A stretch of DNA of 64,000 nt from Saccharibacillus sp. CPCC 101409 (GCF_030518235.1 NZ_JAULSA010000002.1:186001-250000); one strand, 5' to 3'; positions 9,297 through 17,954 are shown, counted from the first letter of the stretch. The notes: generated from the sequence alone by a model not told the origin. Program-made: numbers and translations.

Positions 9297-10757
9297 ATGA
9301 AGCATGAAGAAGCGATGGAATATATGAACCGTTACCTGGATCACGATCTCAGCGAAGAAGAAACGGAAGCATTGTTCCGTCATCTCGGCGACTCTCCGGA
9401 AGCGAGAGAAGATTTTGAATTCTTGAAGCGGTTGTCCGACAAAATGGAGTCGCTGCCCGACGTGGCGCCTCCGGTCAGCCTGGTCGATTCGATTCTGCCG
9501 CGGCTGGATACAATCGACCGGCTGGCGGCTTCGGAAGCGCGGGAAGAACCGGCGCAGGTGGCCGAGATGGAGAGCGACCGGCCGCAGCCGGGCGGCATTT
9601 CGCGCCGCCGTGAACGGCGGTTTTGGAATACGGCGCTGGGACGCACCGCGGGCGGAACGGCGATTGCCGCGGCGGTACTGGGGATTTTTGTCGCCACGTA
9701 CGAGCCCAAAGAAATGCCGAATGCCGAAGTGGCTCCGTCCGCCGCGGTAACGGGCGCAGCGGACGATACGCTGATTCCTTCGGACAAAGATCATTCGACC
9801 TTGCAGGAACAGCCCGCGGAATCGGGATCGACGGCCGATACCGCGCAGCCGGAAGATCAACTGGTACCCGATTCTACCGAAGATAGCGGAGTGATGGCGC
9901 AGCGGATCGCGCCGGAGGACCGGCCGGCGTCCGATTCGCCTTCGGATTCGGCGACCCCGGATTCTTCGGGCGGCGGAGCAACCGAGAAGCAGATCGAACC
10001 GGGCGGCGGTTCGGCGGACCGCCCCGCCGCGGGTACGGAAGAGCAGGATCGTAAAGGCGGCGCCGCTTCCGACAGCGGCGGCAAGTCTTCTCCGCCGGCC
10101 GCGGAGAGCCAACCTTCCGCTTCGGCGCCGGACAAACAGACGAAGCAGGGAACCGAATCTTCGGACGCCAAAGCTCCGCAGACGCCGGCCGCGCCTTCCG
10201 ATTCGCAGCAGAAAAAGGCCAATCCGGGAGACAAGGGCGGCAAGACGTCGGATAAACCCGCGGCGGCGACCGAAACGGAGAATAATTCCGAGAAGAACGG
10301 CGGCGCTTCCGGCACGACCGAAAGCGTCGAACCCGACGACTCCGCCGGCGAAGGGGACGTCAGCACGTTTTCGATTCAACAGGATGCGCCGGAAGGCGAC
10401 AATTCTTCGACCGGAAGCACACCGCCCGACAGCCAAACGAAGACGCCGGCCGACAACCAGAAACCTGCGGATAGCAAAATTTACAGCATGACGGCTCCGA
10501 CGGCGCTTGCGACCGAATGGAATTCGCCCGACGGCACGTATACGATTTCGTATTCCGGAAATATGCTGAAGCTCAATCAGATCGCCGCGGACGGAAGCAA
10601 GCCGATCTCCACCCGTAAAGTGGACGGAAGCGTATCGGGCGGCGTATGGTCGGCGGACGGCAAAACGTTCACGTACGATCTGCTCAAAACCGACGGTTCG
10701 ACCGCCCAGGAGACCTGGACGATCGAAGAAGTCAAGCTCGAATCGGGCAAGAAATAA
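9297..10757 (+). CDS. Membrane anti-sigma factor, RsiW-like, zinc ligands lost
   Basis: Predicted to hold the upstream sigma factor inactive at the membrane. Residues 1-45 follow the pattern of the anti-sigma zinc domain, but the cysteines are gone: H29-x3-S33-x2-A36 stands where H-x3-C-x2-C is normal, and the leading Cys position is K2/H3. One membrane helix lies at about 113-135. It is followed by about 260 residues of Ser/Asp/Pro/Gly/Lys-rich low complexity and a folded C-terminal part (about 395-486) with repeated short beta-type segments (WNSPDGTYTISYSGN). At 486 residues it is more than twice the length of B. subtilis RsiW. It abuts sigW with AAAGGAGGTG just upstream. Function is inferred from position and topology. 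Confidence 0.82.
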   Translation: MKHEEAMEYMNRYLDHDLSEEETEALFRHLGDSPEAREDFEFLKRLSDKMESLPDVAPPVSLVDSILPRLDTIDRLAASEAREEPAQVAEMESDRPQPGGISRRRERRFWNTALGRTAGGTAIAAAVLGIFVATYEPKEMPNAEVAPSAAVTGAADDTLIPSDKDHSTLQEQPAESGSTADTAQPEDQLVPDSTEDSGVMAQRIAPEDRPASDSPSDSATPDSSGGGATEKQIEPGGGSADRPAAGTEEQDRKGGAASDSGGKSSPPAAESQPSASAPDKQTKQGTESSDAKAPQTPAAPSDSQQKKANPGDKGGKTSDKPAAATETENNSEKNGGASGTTESVEPDDSAGEGDVSTFSIQQDAPEGDNSSTGSTPPDSQTKTPADNQKPADSKIYSMTAPTALATEWNSPDGTYTISYSGNMLKLNQIAADGSKPISTRKVDGSVSGGVWSADGKTFTYDLLKTDGSTAQETWTIEEVKLESGKK

Positions 10758-10781
10758 ACGCCTATTCGGGCAGTCATCACG

Positions 10782-10815
10782 AAGCCGCCGCGGAGAACTT
10801 CCGCGGCGGCTTTTT
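10782..10815 (+). terminator. Intrinsic terminator of the sigW operon
   Basis: GCCGCCGCGG (10784-10793) pairs perfectly with CCGCGGCGGC (10801-10810), loop of 7 nt, followed by five T residues. Confidence 0.92.
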
Positions 10816-10889
10816 CAAATCCCGTTTTTTCGGTACAATATGAAGAAAGGAACGCCGCAAGAAAGCGATGAAGGAAAGAGGTTGAAGCC

Positions 10890-11909
10890 ATGGATTTGAA
10901 AACGGCGGTCAAGCAGATCAAAGCGGGGGAAGTCTCGCCGCTGTATCTGTGCCACGGGACCGAAAAATACAGAATGCAGGAATTCGTGAATATGCTCGAA
11001 AACGAACTGATTGCGGAAGACCAGCGGGCGTTCGCCGTAGCGCATTACGACCTGGCCGAAACGCCGGTGGAACTGGTCGTGGAAGAAGCCGAGACCGCTC
11101 CTTTTCTGGCCGAGCGCAAGCTGATCGTTGTCCGCGACAGTGCGCTGTTTACGGCGGGCAAGGAGTCGTCCAAGATCGAACATCGTGTGGAAACGCTGCT
11201 TGAGTATTTGAAAAATCCGGCCGATTACAGCGTGCTTGTTTTTCTGGCATTTGCCGAAAAGCTGGACGAGCGCAAAAAGCTGGTCAAAACGTTCAAGTCT
11301 TCGGCGTCGGTCATTTCGTTTATGCCGATGAGCGGCGACGAACTGGCGGGGTGGGTGGCGAAGCAGTTTAAGAAAAGCGGGGCTTCGATTTCTTCGGACG
11401 CGGTCGAGCTGCTGCTTAAACGGGCGGGCGCGTCCCTGGCCGGGCTGTCGGCGGAGATCGAGAAGCTGTCGCTGTTTGCGGGGAGCGGAGGCACGGTATC
11501 GCCGCCTGACGTAGAGAAGCTGGTCGCGATCGGCACGGAGCAAAGCGTGTTCGTGCTGGTCGAGCATATCGCGGGCCTCAAACTCCAGCCGGCGATGAAC
11601 ATTTTCTACGATCTGCTGAAGCAGCGCGAAGAGCCGATCAAGATCGTCTCTCTGATCGCGCGCCAGTTCCGCATCATGCTTCAGGTGAAAGAGATGTCGG
11701 ACCAGAACTATTCGCAGCAGCAGATGGCGGGCCAGCTCGGTTTGCATCCGTACGCGGTCAAGATTGCGGCCGAGCAGGCGCGGCGCTTCGAAGCGGCCCG
11801 GCTGCGGCGCATCCTGTCGTCGATCGCCAGGTTGGATCACGAGATCAAGACGGGCGCGGTGGACAAAGTATTCGGCCTGGAGATGTTCCTGCTTCGGCTC
11901 GGGGCTTAA
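10890..11909 (+). CDS. holA: DNA polymerase III subunit delta
   Basis: Delta subunit of the clamp loader, which opens the beta sliding clamp during replication. The 339-residue protein matches the HolA/YqeN family: an N-terminal AAA-like fold (LYLCHGTEKYRMQEFVNMLE, residues 19-38; the family has no working Walker A), a middle region with GDELAGWV, and the C-terminal collar domain (LIARQFRIMLQVKEM near 255). The start has AAAGAGG 8 nt upstream. A TACAAT box at 10834-10839 may be its -10. It follows the sigW terminator and lies head to head with the rpsT unit on its far side, as in other Bacillales. Confidence 0.95.
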   Translation: MDLKTAVKQIKAGEVSPLYLCHGTEKYRMQEFVNMLENELIAEDQRAFAVAHYDLAETPVELVVEEAETAPFLAERKLIVVRDSALFTAGKESSKIEHRVETLLEYLKNPADYSVLVFLAFAEKLDERKKLVKTFKSSASVISFMPMSGDELAGWVAKQFKKSGASISSDAVELLLKRAGASLAGLSAEIEKLSLFAGSGGTVSPPDVEKLVAIGTEQSVFVLVEHIAGLKLQPAMNIFYDLLKQREEPIKIVSLIARQFRIMLQVKEMSDQNYSQQQMAGQLGLHPYAVKIAAEQARRFEAARLRRILSSIARLDHEIKTGAVDKVFGLEMFLLRLGA

Positions 11910-11933
11910 AAGCATAGCGCAAATGCTGCAAGG

Positions 11934-11974
11934 CGGAGCGGTTGTCCGGGTAGGCGGGACGGCGGCTCCGTTTT
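11934..11974 (+). terminator. Terminator after holA
   Basis: CGGAGC (11934-11939) pairs with GCTCCG (11965-11970) with an internally structured loop, followed by TTTT. A weaker hairpin than its neighbours. Confidence 0.55.
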
Positions 11975-12028
11975 GTCGATTTTATTGAATGGGCATGACC
12001 GGAAATGGATAAAGCGCCGCAATATGCT

Positions 12029-12062
12029 AAAAACCCCGAAGTCCGGAGGACCTTGGGGTTTT
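12029..12062 (-). terminator. Bidirectional terminator between holA and rpsT
   Basis: AAAACCCC-gAAGTCC pairs with GGACCTTGGGGTTTT, giving A and T tracts on both sides. It ends the leftward rpsT transcript and can also stop readthrough from holA. Confidence 0.88.
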
Positions 12063-12087
12063 GTAAGCTGTGTTATATCGCGAGTCC

Positions 12088-12363
12088 TTAGGCTTGTTCA
12101 GCTTTCAGGGCGTTCGCTTTTTTAGCGAGACGGGATTTTTTGCGCGCTGCCGCGTTTTTGTGGATCAGGCCTTTGGTTACGGCTTTATCCAGCTTCTGCG
12201 AAGCGGTTTTAACTGCAGTTTGTGCAGCTTCCACATCATTGCTTTCCAGCGCCGTCGTAGCGGATTTCACTGCGCTGCGAAGTGCGGATTTTTGCGAAGC
12301 GTTAAGCGCACGACGTTTTTCGTTCGTCTTTACGCGTTTGATAGCGGATTTGATATTAGGCAT
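12088..12363 (-). CDS. rpsT: 30S ribosomal protein S20
   Basis: Small, very basic 91-residue protein of the 30S subunit that binds 16S rRNA. It begins [18 protein letters not shown] and ends in the Lys/Ala-rich helices expected for S20. On the minus strand AGGAGG lies 8 nt before the ATG at 12363-12361; an upstream in-frame GTG (12372) overlaps that ribosome binding site and is not the start. It is a single-gene leftward unit with its own promoter and terminator, between holA and lepA, the usual Bacillales arrangement. Confidence 0.97.
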   Translation of the reverse strand: MPNIKSAIKRVKTNEKRRALNASQKSALRSAVKSATTALESNDVEAAQTAVKTASQKLDKAVTKGLIHKNAAARKKSRLAKKANALKAEQA

Positions 12364-12419
12364 TGCATTCACCTCCTGTAAAACATATACGAAACCTCGA
12401 AAGATTCACAACTTAAAGT

Positions 12420-12448
12420 ATCTTAGCATGAGAGCGCTAAAAAAGCAA
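12420..12448 (-). promoter_or_regulatory. SigmaA promoter of rpsT
   Basis: On the minus strand TTGCTT (12448-12443) and TAAGAT (12425-12420) are spaced by 17 nt, about 55 nt from the start codon. Confidence 0.7.
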
Positions 12449-12514
12449 CCGTTCAACAACGATTTTCGTCAGCGCCCGCACAAAAAAACAGCGCGGTTAC
12501 AGGCGCGGTCAGGA

Positions 12515-12543
12515 TTGCCGGGATTTCCGTCAACTGCTATAAT
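12515..12543 (+). promoter_or_regulatory. SigmaA promoter of lepA
   Basis: TTGCCG (12515-12520) and a perfect TATAAT (12538-12543) with a 17-nt spacer, about 70 nt before the lepA start. Confidence 0.7.
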
Positions 12544-12613
12544 GAATGGATTGATCGGGCTTGTAAAGCGCGTCCCATGAAAATTGAGTGTCAAATCGAG
12601 GCGGAGGTAAGGA

Positions 12614-14428
12614 ATGACTGACATGGCGGCAAGACAGAAAAATATAAGGAATTTCTCCATTATAGCGCATATCGACCACGGCAAGTCGACCCTTGCCGAT
12701 CGGATTCTGGAATATACGGGCGCGCTCACCTCGCGCGAAATGCAGGAGCAGGTGCTCGACCAGATGGAGCTCGAACGCGAGCGCGGCATCACCATCAAGC
12801 TGCAGGCGGTGCGTTTGACGTACAAAGCCGACGACGGCCAGGAATATCTGCTCAATCTGATCGATACGCCGGGACACGTCGACTTCACGTACGAAGTCTC
12901 GCGCTCCCTGGCCGCGTGCGAAGGCGCGCTTCTGGTCGTGGACGCCGCGCAGGGGATCGAAGCCCAGACGCTTGCGAACGTGTACCTGGCGCTCGACAAT
13001 AATCTGGAGATCCTGCCGGTCATCAACAAGATCGATCTGCCGAGCGCGGAACCGGACCGGGTCAAGCAGGAAGTCGAAGACGTGATCGGACTCGACGCGA
13101 GCGACGCCGTGCTGGCTTCGGCCAAAGCGGGCATCGGGATCAAAGAAATCCTGGAGCAGGTCGTGCAGAAAGTACCGGCGCCGACCGGCGATCCGCAGGA
13201 GCCGCTCAAAGCGCTGATCTTCGACTCGCACTACGATCCGTACAAAGGCGTTATCGTGTATATCCGGGTGCTGGACGGCAAGATCAAAGCCGGCTCCAAG
13301 ATCAAGATGATGGCGACCGAGAAAACGTTCGAAGTCATCGAAGTCGGGGCGTTCATGCCGCGCATGACGATGGTGGACGAGCTGAACGTCGGCGATGTCG
13401 GCTTTGTCGTCGCGGGCATCAAGACCGTGGGCGATACGCGCGTCGGCGATACGATTACCGACGCCAAGAACCCGACGCTCGAACCGATGCCGGGCTACCG
13501 CAAGATCAACCCGATGGTGTTCTGCGGCCTGTACCCGATCGAATCGTCGGATTACAACGATCTGCGCGAAGCGCTGGAGAAGCTTCAACTGAACGACGCG
13601 TCGCTCACGTTCGAGCCGGAAACGTCCAGCGCGCTGGGCTTCGGCTTCCGCTGCGGATTCCTCGGCCTGCTGCATATGGACGTGATCCAGGAGCGGATCG
13701 AGCGGGAATTCGATATCGCCCTGATTACGACGGCTCCGAGCGTTGTGTACAAGATCGCGCTGACGGACGGTTCCGTTATCAATATCGACAACCCGTCGAA
13801 CTACCCGGAAGTCGGTCGGATCGACTATGTCGAAGAACCGTACGTCAAAGCGGCCGTTATCGTGCCGAACGACTTTGTCGGCACCGTGATGGAACTTTGC
13901 CAGAACAAGCGCGGCGAATTCGTCAACATGGAATACCTGGATACGACCCGCGTCACGCTGACGTACCAGATTCCGCTGTCGGAGATCGTGTATGACTTTT
14001 TCGATCAGCTCAAGTCCGGCACGAAAGGGTATGCGTCGTTCGACTACGAGATCTCGGGCTACCGCAAATCGAACCTTGCCAAAATGGATATTCTGCTCAA
14101 CGGCGAGCAGGTCGACGCCCTGTCGTTTATCGTGCACAAAGATCGCGCTTACCATCGCGGACGCATCATCTGCCAGAAACTGCGGGAGCTTATTCCGCGC
14201 CAGATGTTCGAAGTGCCGATCCAGGCGTCCCTCGGCACAAAGGTCGTCGCGCGCGAGACCGTCAAAGCGATGCGCAAAAACGTCCTCGCCAAATGTTACG
14301 GCGGCGATATTTCGCGTAAGCGGAAGCTGCTGGAGAAGCAAAAAGAAGGCAAAAAGCGCATGAAGCAGGTCGGCAACGTCGAAGTGCCGCAGGAAGCGTT
14401 CATGGCGGTACTGAAGCTGGACGAGTAG
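12614..14428 (+). CDS. lepA: Elongation factor 4 (ribosome back-translocase LepA)
   Basis: Translational GTPase that acts on stalled or incorrectly translocated ribosomes. The 604-residue protein has the G1 motif AHIDHGKST (about 18-26), G2 with ERGITIK, G3 DTPGHVD, G4 NKID, then EF-G-like domains and the LepA-specific C-terminal domain ([19 protein letters not shown] near 555). Length is normal. GGAGGTAAGG precedes the ATG. It has its own promoter and a strong terminator, and hemW starts 77 nt after the stop, as in B. subtilis. Confidence 0.98.
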   Translation: MTDMAARQKNIRNFSIIAHIDHGKSTLADRILEYTGALTSREMQEQVLDQMELERERGITIKLQAVRLTYKADDGQEYLLNLIDTPGHVDFTYEVSRSLAACEGALLVVDAAQGIEAQTLANVYLALDNNLEILPVINKIDLPSAEPDRVKQEVEDVIGLDASDAVLASAKAGIGIKEILEQVVQKVPAPTGDPQEPLKALIFDSHYDPYKGVIVYIRVLDGKIKAGSKIKMMATEKTFEVIEVGAFMPRMTMVDELNVGDVGFVVAGIKTVGDTRVGDTITDAKNPTLEPMPGYRKINPMVFCGLYPIESSDYNDLREALEKLQLNDASLTFEPETSSALGFGFRCGFLGLLHMDVIQERIEREFDIALITTAPSVVYKIALTDGSVINIDNPSNYPEVGRIDYVEEPYVKAAVIVPNDFVGTVMELCQNKRGEFVNMEYLDTTRVTLTYQIPLSEIVYDFFDQLKSGTKGYASFDYEISGYRKSNLAKMDILLNGEQVDALSFIVHKDRAYHRGRIICQKLRELIPRQMFEVPIQASLGTKVVARETVKAMRKNVLAKCYGGDISRKRKLLEKQKEGKKRMKQVGNVEVPQEAFMAVLKLDE

Positions 14429-14456
14429 AAGTTCATTCTGTTATCGGGTTAACGAC

Positions 14457-14484
14457 AAGGAAGCCGGAATCCGGCTTCCTTTTT
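14457..14484 (+). terminator. Intrinsic terminator of lepA
   Basis: AAGGAAGCCGG pairs with CCGGCTTCCTT with a 3-4 nt loop, running into a T tract that ends at 14484. Confidence 0.88.
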
Positions 14485-14505
14485 GAAGATCGAGGAGGTT
14501 TCATC

Positions 14506-15699
14506 ATGACTACAGAACCCAACCGGACCGCCGGCCGAGCGCCGGAAGCCGTTTATATCCATATTCCGTTTTGCACCAACAAATGTTTCTACTGCGACTT
14601 CAACTCCTACGTGCTCAAAGACCAGCCGGTCATGGATTATCTGCGCGCATTGGACCGGGAGATGGAGCAGACGGTGGCGGTTACGCCGCCGGGCACGATC
14701 AAAAGTATTTTTGTCGGCGGCGGCACGCCTACCGTGCTGAAACCGGACGAGATGGCCTTTTTTCTGGCGTCCGTACGCAAACATTTTCCGAATTGGTCGG
14801 ACGATATCGAATTTTCGATGGAAGCCAATCCGGGCACGACCGATCTGCATAAAATGCAGGTGATGAAAGACGGCGGCGTCAACCGGGTCAGCTTCGGCGT
14901 GCAGGCGTTCCAGAACAAGCTGCTCGGCGAGATCGGACGCATCCACAATACGGACGACGTCTACCGCAGCCTGGAGAACGCGCACAAAGTCGGTCTGCAC
15001 AATCTGTCGATCGACCTGATGTTCGGCCTGCCGAACCAGACGGTGGAGATGCTGGACGAAAGTATCACGAGAGCGCTGGAGCTCGGCCTGCCGCATTACT
15101 CCATTTACAGCCTCAAAGTCGAAGAAAACACGCTGTTCCATACCCTTTTCAACAAAAACAAACTGCCGCTTCCGAGCGAGGACGACGAGCTGGCGATGTA
15201 CAAGCTGCTGATGGACCGGATGCGGGGCGAAGGCTACAAGCAGTACGAGATCAGCAACTTCGCCAAACCGGGCAAAGAAAGCCGCCACAATATCACCTAC
15301 TGGAAAAACGAAGACTACTACGGCTTCGGCGCGGGCGCGCACGGCTACGTGGGACACAAACGCCATATCAATATCAAAGGCGTCAACCCGTACAACGAAG
15401 CCGCGTCCAAAGGACTGCCGAGACTCGAAGAATTCGAAGTGCCGCGCGAAGAAGCGATGGAAGACTTTATGATGGTCGGCCTGCGGATGCTGGACGGCAT
15501 GGAAAGCGGGCGCTTCCGCGAGCAGTTCGGCGTATCGGTGGAAGAGGTATTTGCCGCGCCGCTGGAAAAGATGACGGGCTTCGGCTTGATCGAACGCCGC
15601 GGCGATGGAATCGAAGGCTACAAGTTGAGCGAAAAAGGCATACTGTTCGGCAACGACGTATTCGGCGCTTTTATCGGGCACTTGACGGTGGAAGCCTGA
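14506..15699 (+). CDS. hemW: Heme chaperone HemW (radical SAM)
   Basis: A 397-residue radical SAM protein of the HemN/HemW family. The iron-sulfur cysteines are C23-x3-C27-x2-C30 (PFCTNKCFYCDF), followed by FVGGGTPT and the conserved EANPGT segment. HemW lacks the full CxxxCxxCxC signature of true coproporphyrinogen oxidases, as here, and is thought to bind and deliver heme rather than oxidise coproporphyrinogen. The start has GAGGAGG 8 nt upstream. Databases often call it oxygen-independent coproporphyrinogen oxidase; the position after lepA favours HemW. Confidence 0.93.
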   Translation: MTTEPNRTAGRAPEAVYIHIPFCTNKCFYCDFNSYVLKDQPVMDYLRALDREMEQTVAVTPPGTIKSIFVGGGTPTVLKPDEMAFFLASVRKHFPNWSDDIEFSMEANPGTTDLHKMQVMKDGGVNRVSFGVQAFQNKLLGEIGRIHNTDDVYRSLENAHKVGLHNLSIDLMFGLPNQTVEMLDESITRALELGLPHYSIYSLKVEENTLFHTLFNKNKLPLPSEDDELAMYKLLMDRMRGEGYKQYEISNFAKPGKESRHNITYWKNEDYYGFGAGAHGYVGHKRHINIKGVNPYNEAASKGLPRLEEFEVPREEAMEDFMMVGLRMLDGMESGRFREQFGVSVEEVFAAPLEKMTGFGLIERRGDGIEGYKLSEKGILFGNDVFGAFIGHLTVEA

Positions 15700-15743
15700 T
15701 CGGACTCTTTTTCTTTTGAAACCGATAAACAATCGTATATCCG

Positions 15744-15768
15744 AGACCGGCCCTGCCGGTCTTTTTTT
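15744..15768 (+). terminator. Intrinsic terminator after hemW
   Basis: AGACCGGC (15744-15751) pairs with GCCGGTCT (15755-15762), followed by a run of seven T residues from 15762 to 15768. Confidence 0.88.
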
Positions 15769-15999
15769 GCATGCGCAGGCAGCGGCTTGAAGATCATACC
15801 GGCCGGAATCTCGCAAAAAAATGCCCCGGCGCTCAATTTCTTCATAATGCGGCGATTTGCGTCTTCAAGCGTCTTTTTTCTTGCGCTGCATAAATGCTTT
15901 TGTTAAAAAATCGGCCCGCCGGGTATAAAAAGAACAACGAAATAAGGGAACGTAAAGAAAAATTCTTTAAAAAATTAGAGAGTTTTCTGTGCATAAGTG
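15769..15999 (+). other. Gene-free interval between hemW and the GNAT gene
   Basis: About 230 nt, AT-rich toward its right end, with no convincing ORF, RNA or repeat. The promoter of the next gene begins at its right edge. Confidence 0.5.
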
Positions 16000-16028
16000 T
16001 TGAAAAACTATGCGTATTGATGTATATT
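16000..16028 (+). promoter_or_regulatory. SigmaA promoter of the GNAT gene, overlapped by an imperfect palindrome
   Basis: TTGAAA (16000-16005) and TATATT (16023-16028) with a 17-nt spacer. An 18-nt imperfect palindrome (TATGCGTATTGATGTATA, 16009-16026) covers the spacer and -10 and could be a repressor site, for example for ArgR. Confidence 0.6.
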
Positions 16029-16080
16029 TATCCAATCGAAAGTGGAACAGACACAAACCGAACAAGGAGGTGAACGGCCG

Positions 16081-16551
16081 ATGCCCGCCGTTACCGTTGT
16101 ATGCAGACAAGCGACTTTGGAAGACGTAGAACCGCTAGCTGTCATGATTGAAGAATATGCGCGCAGGGGAATTATGCTCCCGCGCTCCAGAGAAGTGCTG
16201 CGGCGCCAGATCGACAACTTCGTTGTGGCGGAAGAAGACGGGAAGGTCATCGGCTGCGGTTCCCTCTGCCTGCTCGGGCCCGATCTTGTCGAGATCCGTT
16301 CGCTCGGCATCATGGAAGGCAACCAGGGGAAAGGAATCGGCTCCAAATTGGTCAATCGCCTGATCGAACTGGCGATCCAGCAGAGAATCCCCAAGATCAT
16401 GGCGCTGACCTACGAAGTTTCCTTTTTTGTGAAAAACGGCTTTACCGTCGTGCCGATGGACGTCTTCCCGGAGAAAGTCTGGACAGACTGCATCCACTGC
16501 GCAAAACGCGACCGCTGCGACGAAATCGCTGTGCTCAAAGTCATCGGCTGA
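16081..16551 (+). CDS. GNAT acetyltransferase, ArgA-like (possible N-acetylglutamate synthase)
   Basis: A 156-residue GCN5-type N-acetyltransferase. The acetyl-CoA binding loop is visible as NQGKGIGSKLV (about residues 82-92), preceded by VEIRSLGIMEG. The C-terminal CIHCAKRDRCDEIAV motif with three cysteines is typical of the short ArgA-like proteins of COG1246, which can make N-acetylglutamate for arginine synthesis. AGGAGG (16065-16070) sits 10 nt before the ATG at 16081; an upstream in-frame GTG at 16042 precedes this site and is unlikely. The gene is monocistronic, between hemW and the heat-shock operon. The exact substrate is an inference. Confidence 0.85.
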   Translation: MPAVTVVCRQATLEDVEPLAVMIEEYARRGIMLPRSREVLRRQIDNFVVAEEDGKVIGCGSLCLLGPDLVEIRSLGIMEGNQGKGIGSKLVNRLIELAIQQRIPKIMALTYEVSFFVKNGFTVVPMDVFPEKVWTDCIHCAKRDRCDEIAVLKVIG

Positions 16552-16573
16552 GCCCGTGCCCAAGATCTTTGAG

Positions 16574-16612
16574 CGGCCGGATGGCTCCGTGCTGCACGGA
16601 GCCATCCGGCCG
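16574..16612 (+). terminator. Perfect 18-bp GC-rich hairpin without T tract after the GNAT gene
   Basis: CGGCCGGATGGCTCCGTG (16574-16591) is followed by a 3-nt loop and its exact complement (16595-16612). No U tract follows (CGCCGAGC), so it may stabilise a 3' end or terminate with help rather than as a classical intrinsic terminator. Confidence 0.55.
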
Positions 16613-16648
16613 CGCCGAGCCCAACCCGCACAACCGGCCAAACCGAAC

Positions 16649-16678
16649 TTGACAACGTCGAGTCCGGTTTGGTATTTT
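16649..16678 (+). promoter_or_regulatory. SigmaA promoter of the hrcA operon
   Basis: TTGACA (16649-16654) and TATTTT (16673-16678) with an 18-nt spacer. The predicted start, near 16686, lies next to the CIRCE operator. Confidence 0.65.
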
Positions 16679-16689
16679 TGTATTAGAGT

Positions 16690-16716
16690 TTAGCACTCAT
16701 TTGAATAGAGTGCTAA
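16690..16716 (+). promoter_or_regulatory. CIRCE operator (HrcA binding site)
   Basis: Perfect consensus TTAGCACTC-N9-GAGTGCTAA. HrcA binds this site as a dimer and represses the class I heat-shock operon that follows, including its own gene. Confidence 0.98.
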
Positions 16717-16765
16717 CGGAAAGCGATTCCGACCGGCACTCATTATCCGGACAGGAGGGGATCTC

Positions 16766-17794
16766 GTGTTAACCGAACGTCAGAGCATGATCTTGAACGC
16801 CATCGTCGACGATTACATCCGTTCGGCCGAACCGGTGGGGTCCCGCAGCATCTCCAAGCGGGGCGACGTGGCGTTCAGTCCGGCCACGATCCGCAACGAA
16901 ATGGCCGATCTGGAAGAACTGGGCTTTCTGGAACAACCGCATACGTCGGCGGGGCGTATTCCTTCCAATAAAGGATACCGGTATTACGTCGACCATCTGG
17001 CTCCGCTGAAGCCGCTCCGGGCCGAAGACCTCAAGCTGTTCAAGCAGCTCGCGGCCGAGAAGCTGAACGCCGTGGAAGAAGTGATCCAGCACGCCGGAAC
17101 GATTCTGGCGTCGATGACCAATTACACGTCGATCCTGATGGGACCGGAGATGTTCCATACGGTGCTGAAACACTTTCAGCTGCTGCCGATCAGCGAGACG
17201 ACGGCCGTCGCGATTATCGTGACCAGCACCGGCGAAGTGGAGAACAAGACGGTTTCGATTCCCAAAGGCGTGTCGGCTTCCGATATGGAGCGCATGGCGA
17301 ATATCCTCAATGCGAAGCTGGCCGGCGTGCCGATGCACAAGCTGAAAGCACGGCTCTACTCGGAGATCGGGCAGGAGATCCAGCGCCATGCCGAGCATTA
17401 CGAAGGATTGATGAAGCTGCTCGACGATTCGCTGGAGAACGGCAAAGATCCGAAAGTCTTCCTCAGCGGCACCACCAATATGCTGATCCAGCCGGAGTTC
17501 AAAGACATCGGCAAGCTGAAGACCGTGCTCGATCTGCTGGAAGAAACGCCGACGCTGATGCGCCTGCTCAATTCCGAGCAGCGGGGCATCCAGGTCAGGA
17601 TCGGCAGCGAGAACGTGCACCAGGCGTTTATCGACTGCAGCCTGATTACGGCCACGTATTCGCTCGACGGCGAGGCGTTCGGCACGATCGGCATTCTCGG
17701 TCCGACCCGCATGGAGTACGCGAAAGTGATCGGGACGCTCGATCTGCTGTCGCGGGCCATGAGCCGGGCGCTGGCCGGCCGCTACGGAGCGTAA
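16766..17794 (+). CDS. hrcA: Heat-inducible transcription repressor HrcA
   Basis: Repressor of class I heat-shock genes. The 342-residue protein has the HrcA N-terminal winged helix (LTERQSMILNAIVDDYIRS, EPVGSRSISKR, then ATIRNEMADLEELGFLEQPH and TSAGRIPSNKGYRYYVD) and the usual GAF-like middle and C-terminal domain ending in GTIGILGPTRMEYAKVI. The start is GTG with AGGAGGGG a few nt upstream. It is the first gene of hrcA-grpE-dnaK-dnaJ behind CIRCE. HrcA folding depends on GroEL in relatives, which links repression to chaperone supply. Confidence 0.98.
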   Translation: MLTERQSMILNAIVDDYIRSAEPVGSRSISKRGDVAFSPATIRNEMADLEELGFLEQPHTSAGRIPSNKGYRYYVDHLAPLKPLRAEDLKLFKQLAAEKLNAVEEVIQHAGTILASMTNYTSILMGPEMFHTVLKHFQLLPISETTAVAIIVTSTGEVENKTVSIPKGVSASDMERMANILNAKLAGVPMHKLKARLYSEIGQEIQRHAEHYEGLMKLLDDSLENGKDPKVFLSGTTNMLIQPEFKDIGKLKTVLDLLEETPTLMRLLNSEQRGIQVRIGSENVHQAFIDCSLITATYSLDGEAFGTIGILGPTRMEYAKVIGTLDLLSRAMSRALAGRYGA

Positions 17795-17796
17795 GA

Positions 17797-17836
17797 ACCG
17801 GAAGCGCGAGGCCGCCGGAGATTCCGGTATTTTTTT
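17797..17836 (+). terminator. Possible weak terminator between hrcA and grpE
   Basis: ACCGGAA (17797-17803) can pair with TTCCGGT (17822-17828), or a shorter CCGGA/TCCGG hairpin can form, and seven T residues follow (17830-17836). It could lower expression of grpE-dnaK-dnaJ from the hrcA promoter. Confidence 0.45.
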
Positions 17837-17880
17837 ACGGGTAAAGACTTATGGAGCTAATTGCTTGTCTCACTTAGATA

Positions 17881-17904
17881 GTACCTTTAGTGTTGATAAG
17901 GTAC
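17881..17904 (+). repeat. Perfect 7-bp inverted repeat in the hrcA-grpE gap
   Basis: GTACCTT (17881-17887) and AAGGTAC (17898-17904) flank a 10-nt loop, about 50 nt upstream of the grpE start. It may be an mRNA hairpin or an operator; no strong promoter is evident around it. Confidence 0.5.
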
Positions 17905-17954
17905 AGAAGTCCACAGGAAATCCCGTGCGATCTATACAAGGAGGTGAATGCATC

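Noticed and set aside
15618-15845. Minus-strand frame of 75 codons at the hemW end
   Set aside because: It overlaps the hemW 3' end and its terminator and has no start signal.
17865-17954. 30-codon N-terminal extension of GrpE
   Set aside because: The extension crosses the true ribosome binding site (AAGGAGGTG at 17938), and the GrpE N-terminus is already complete from the TTG at 17955.
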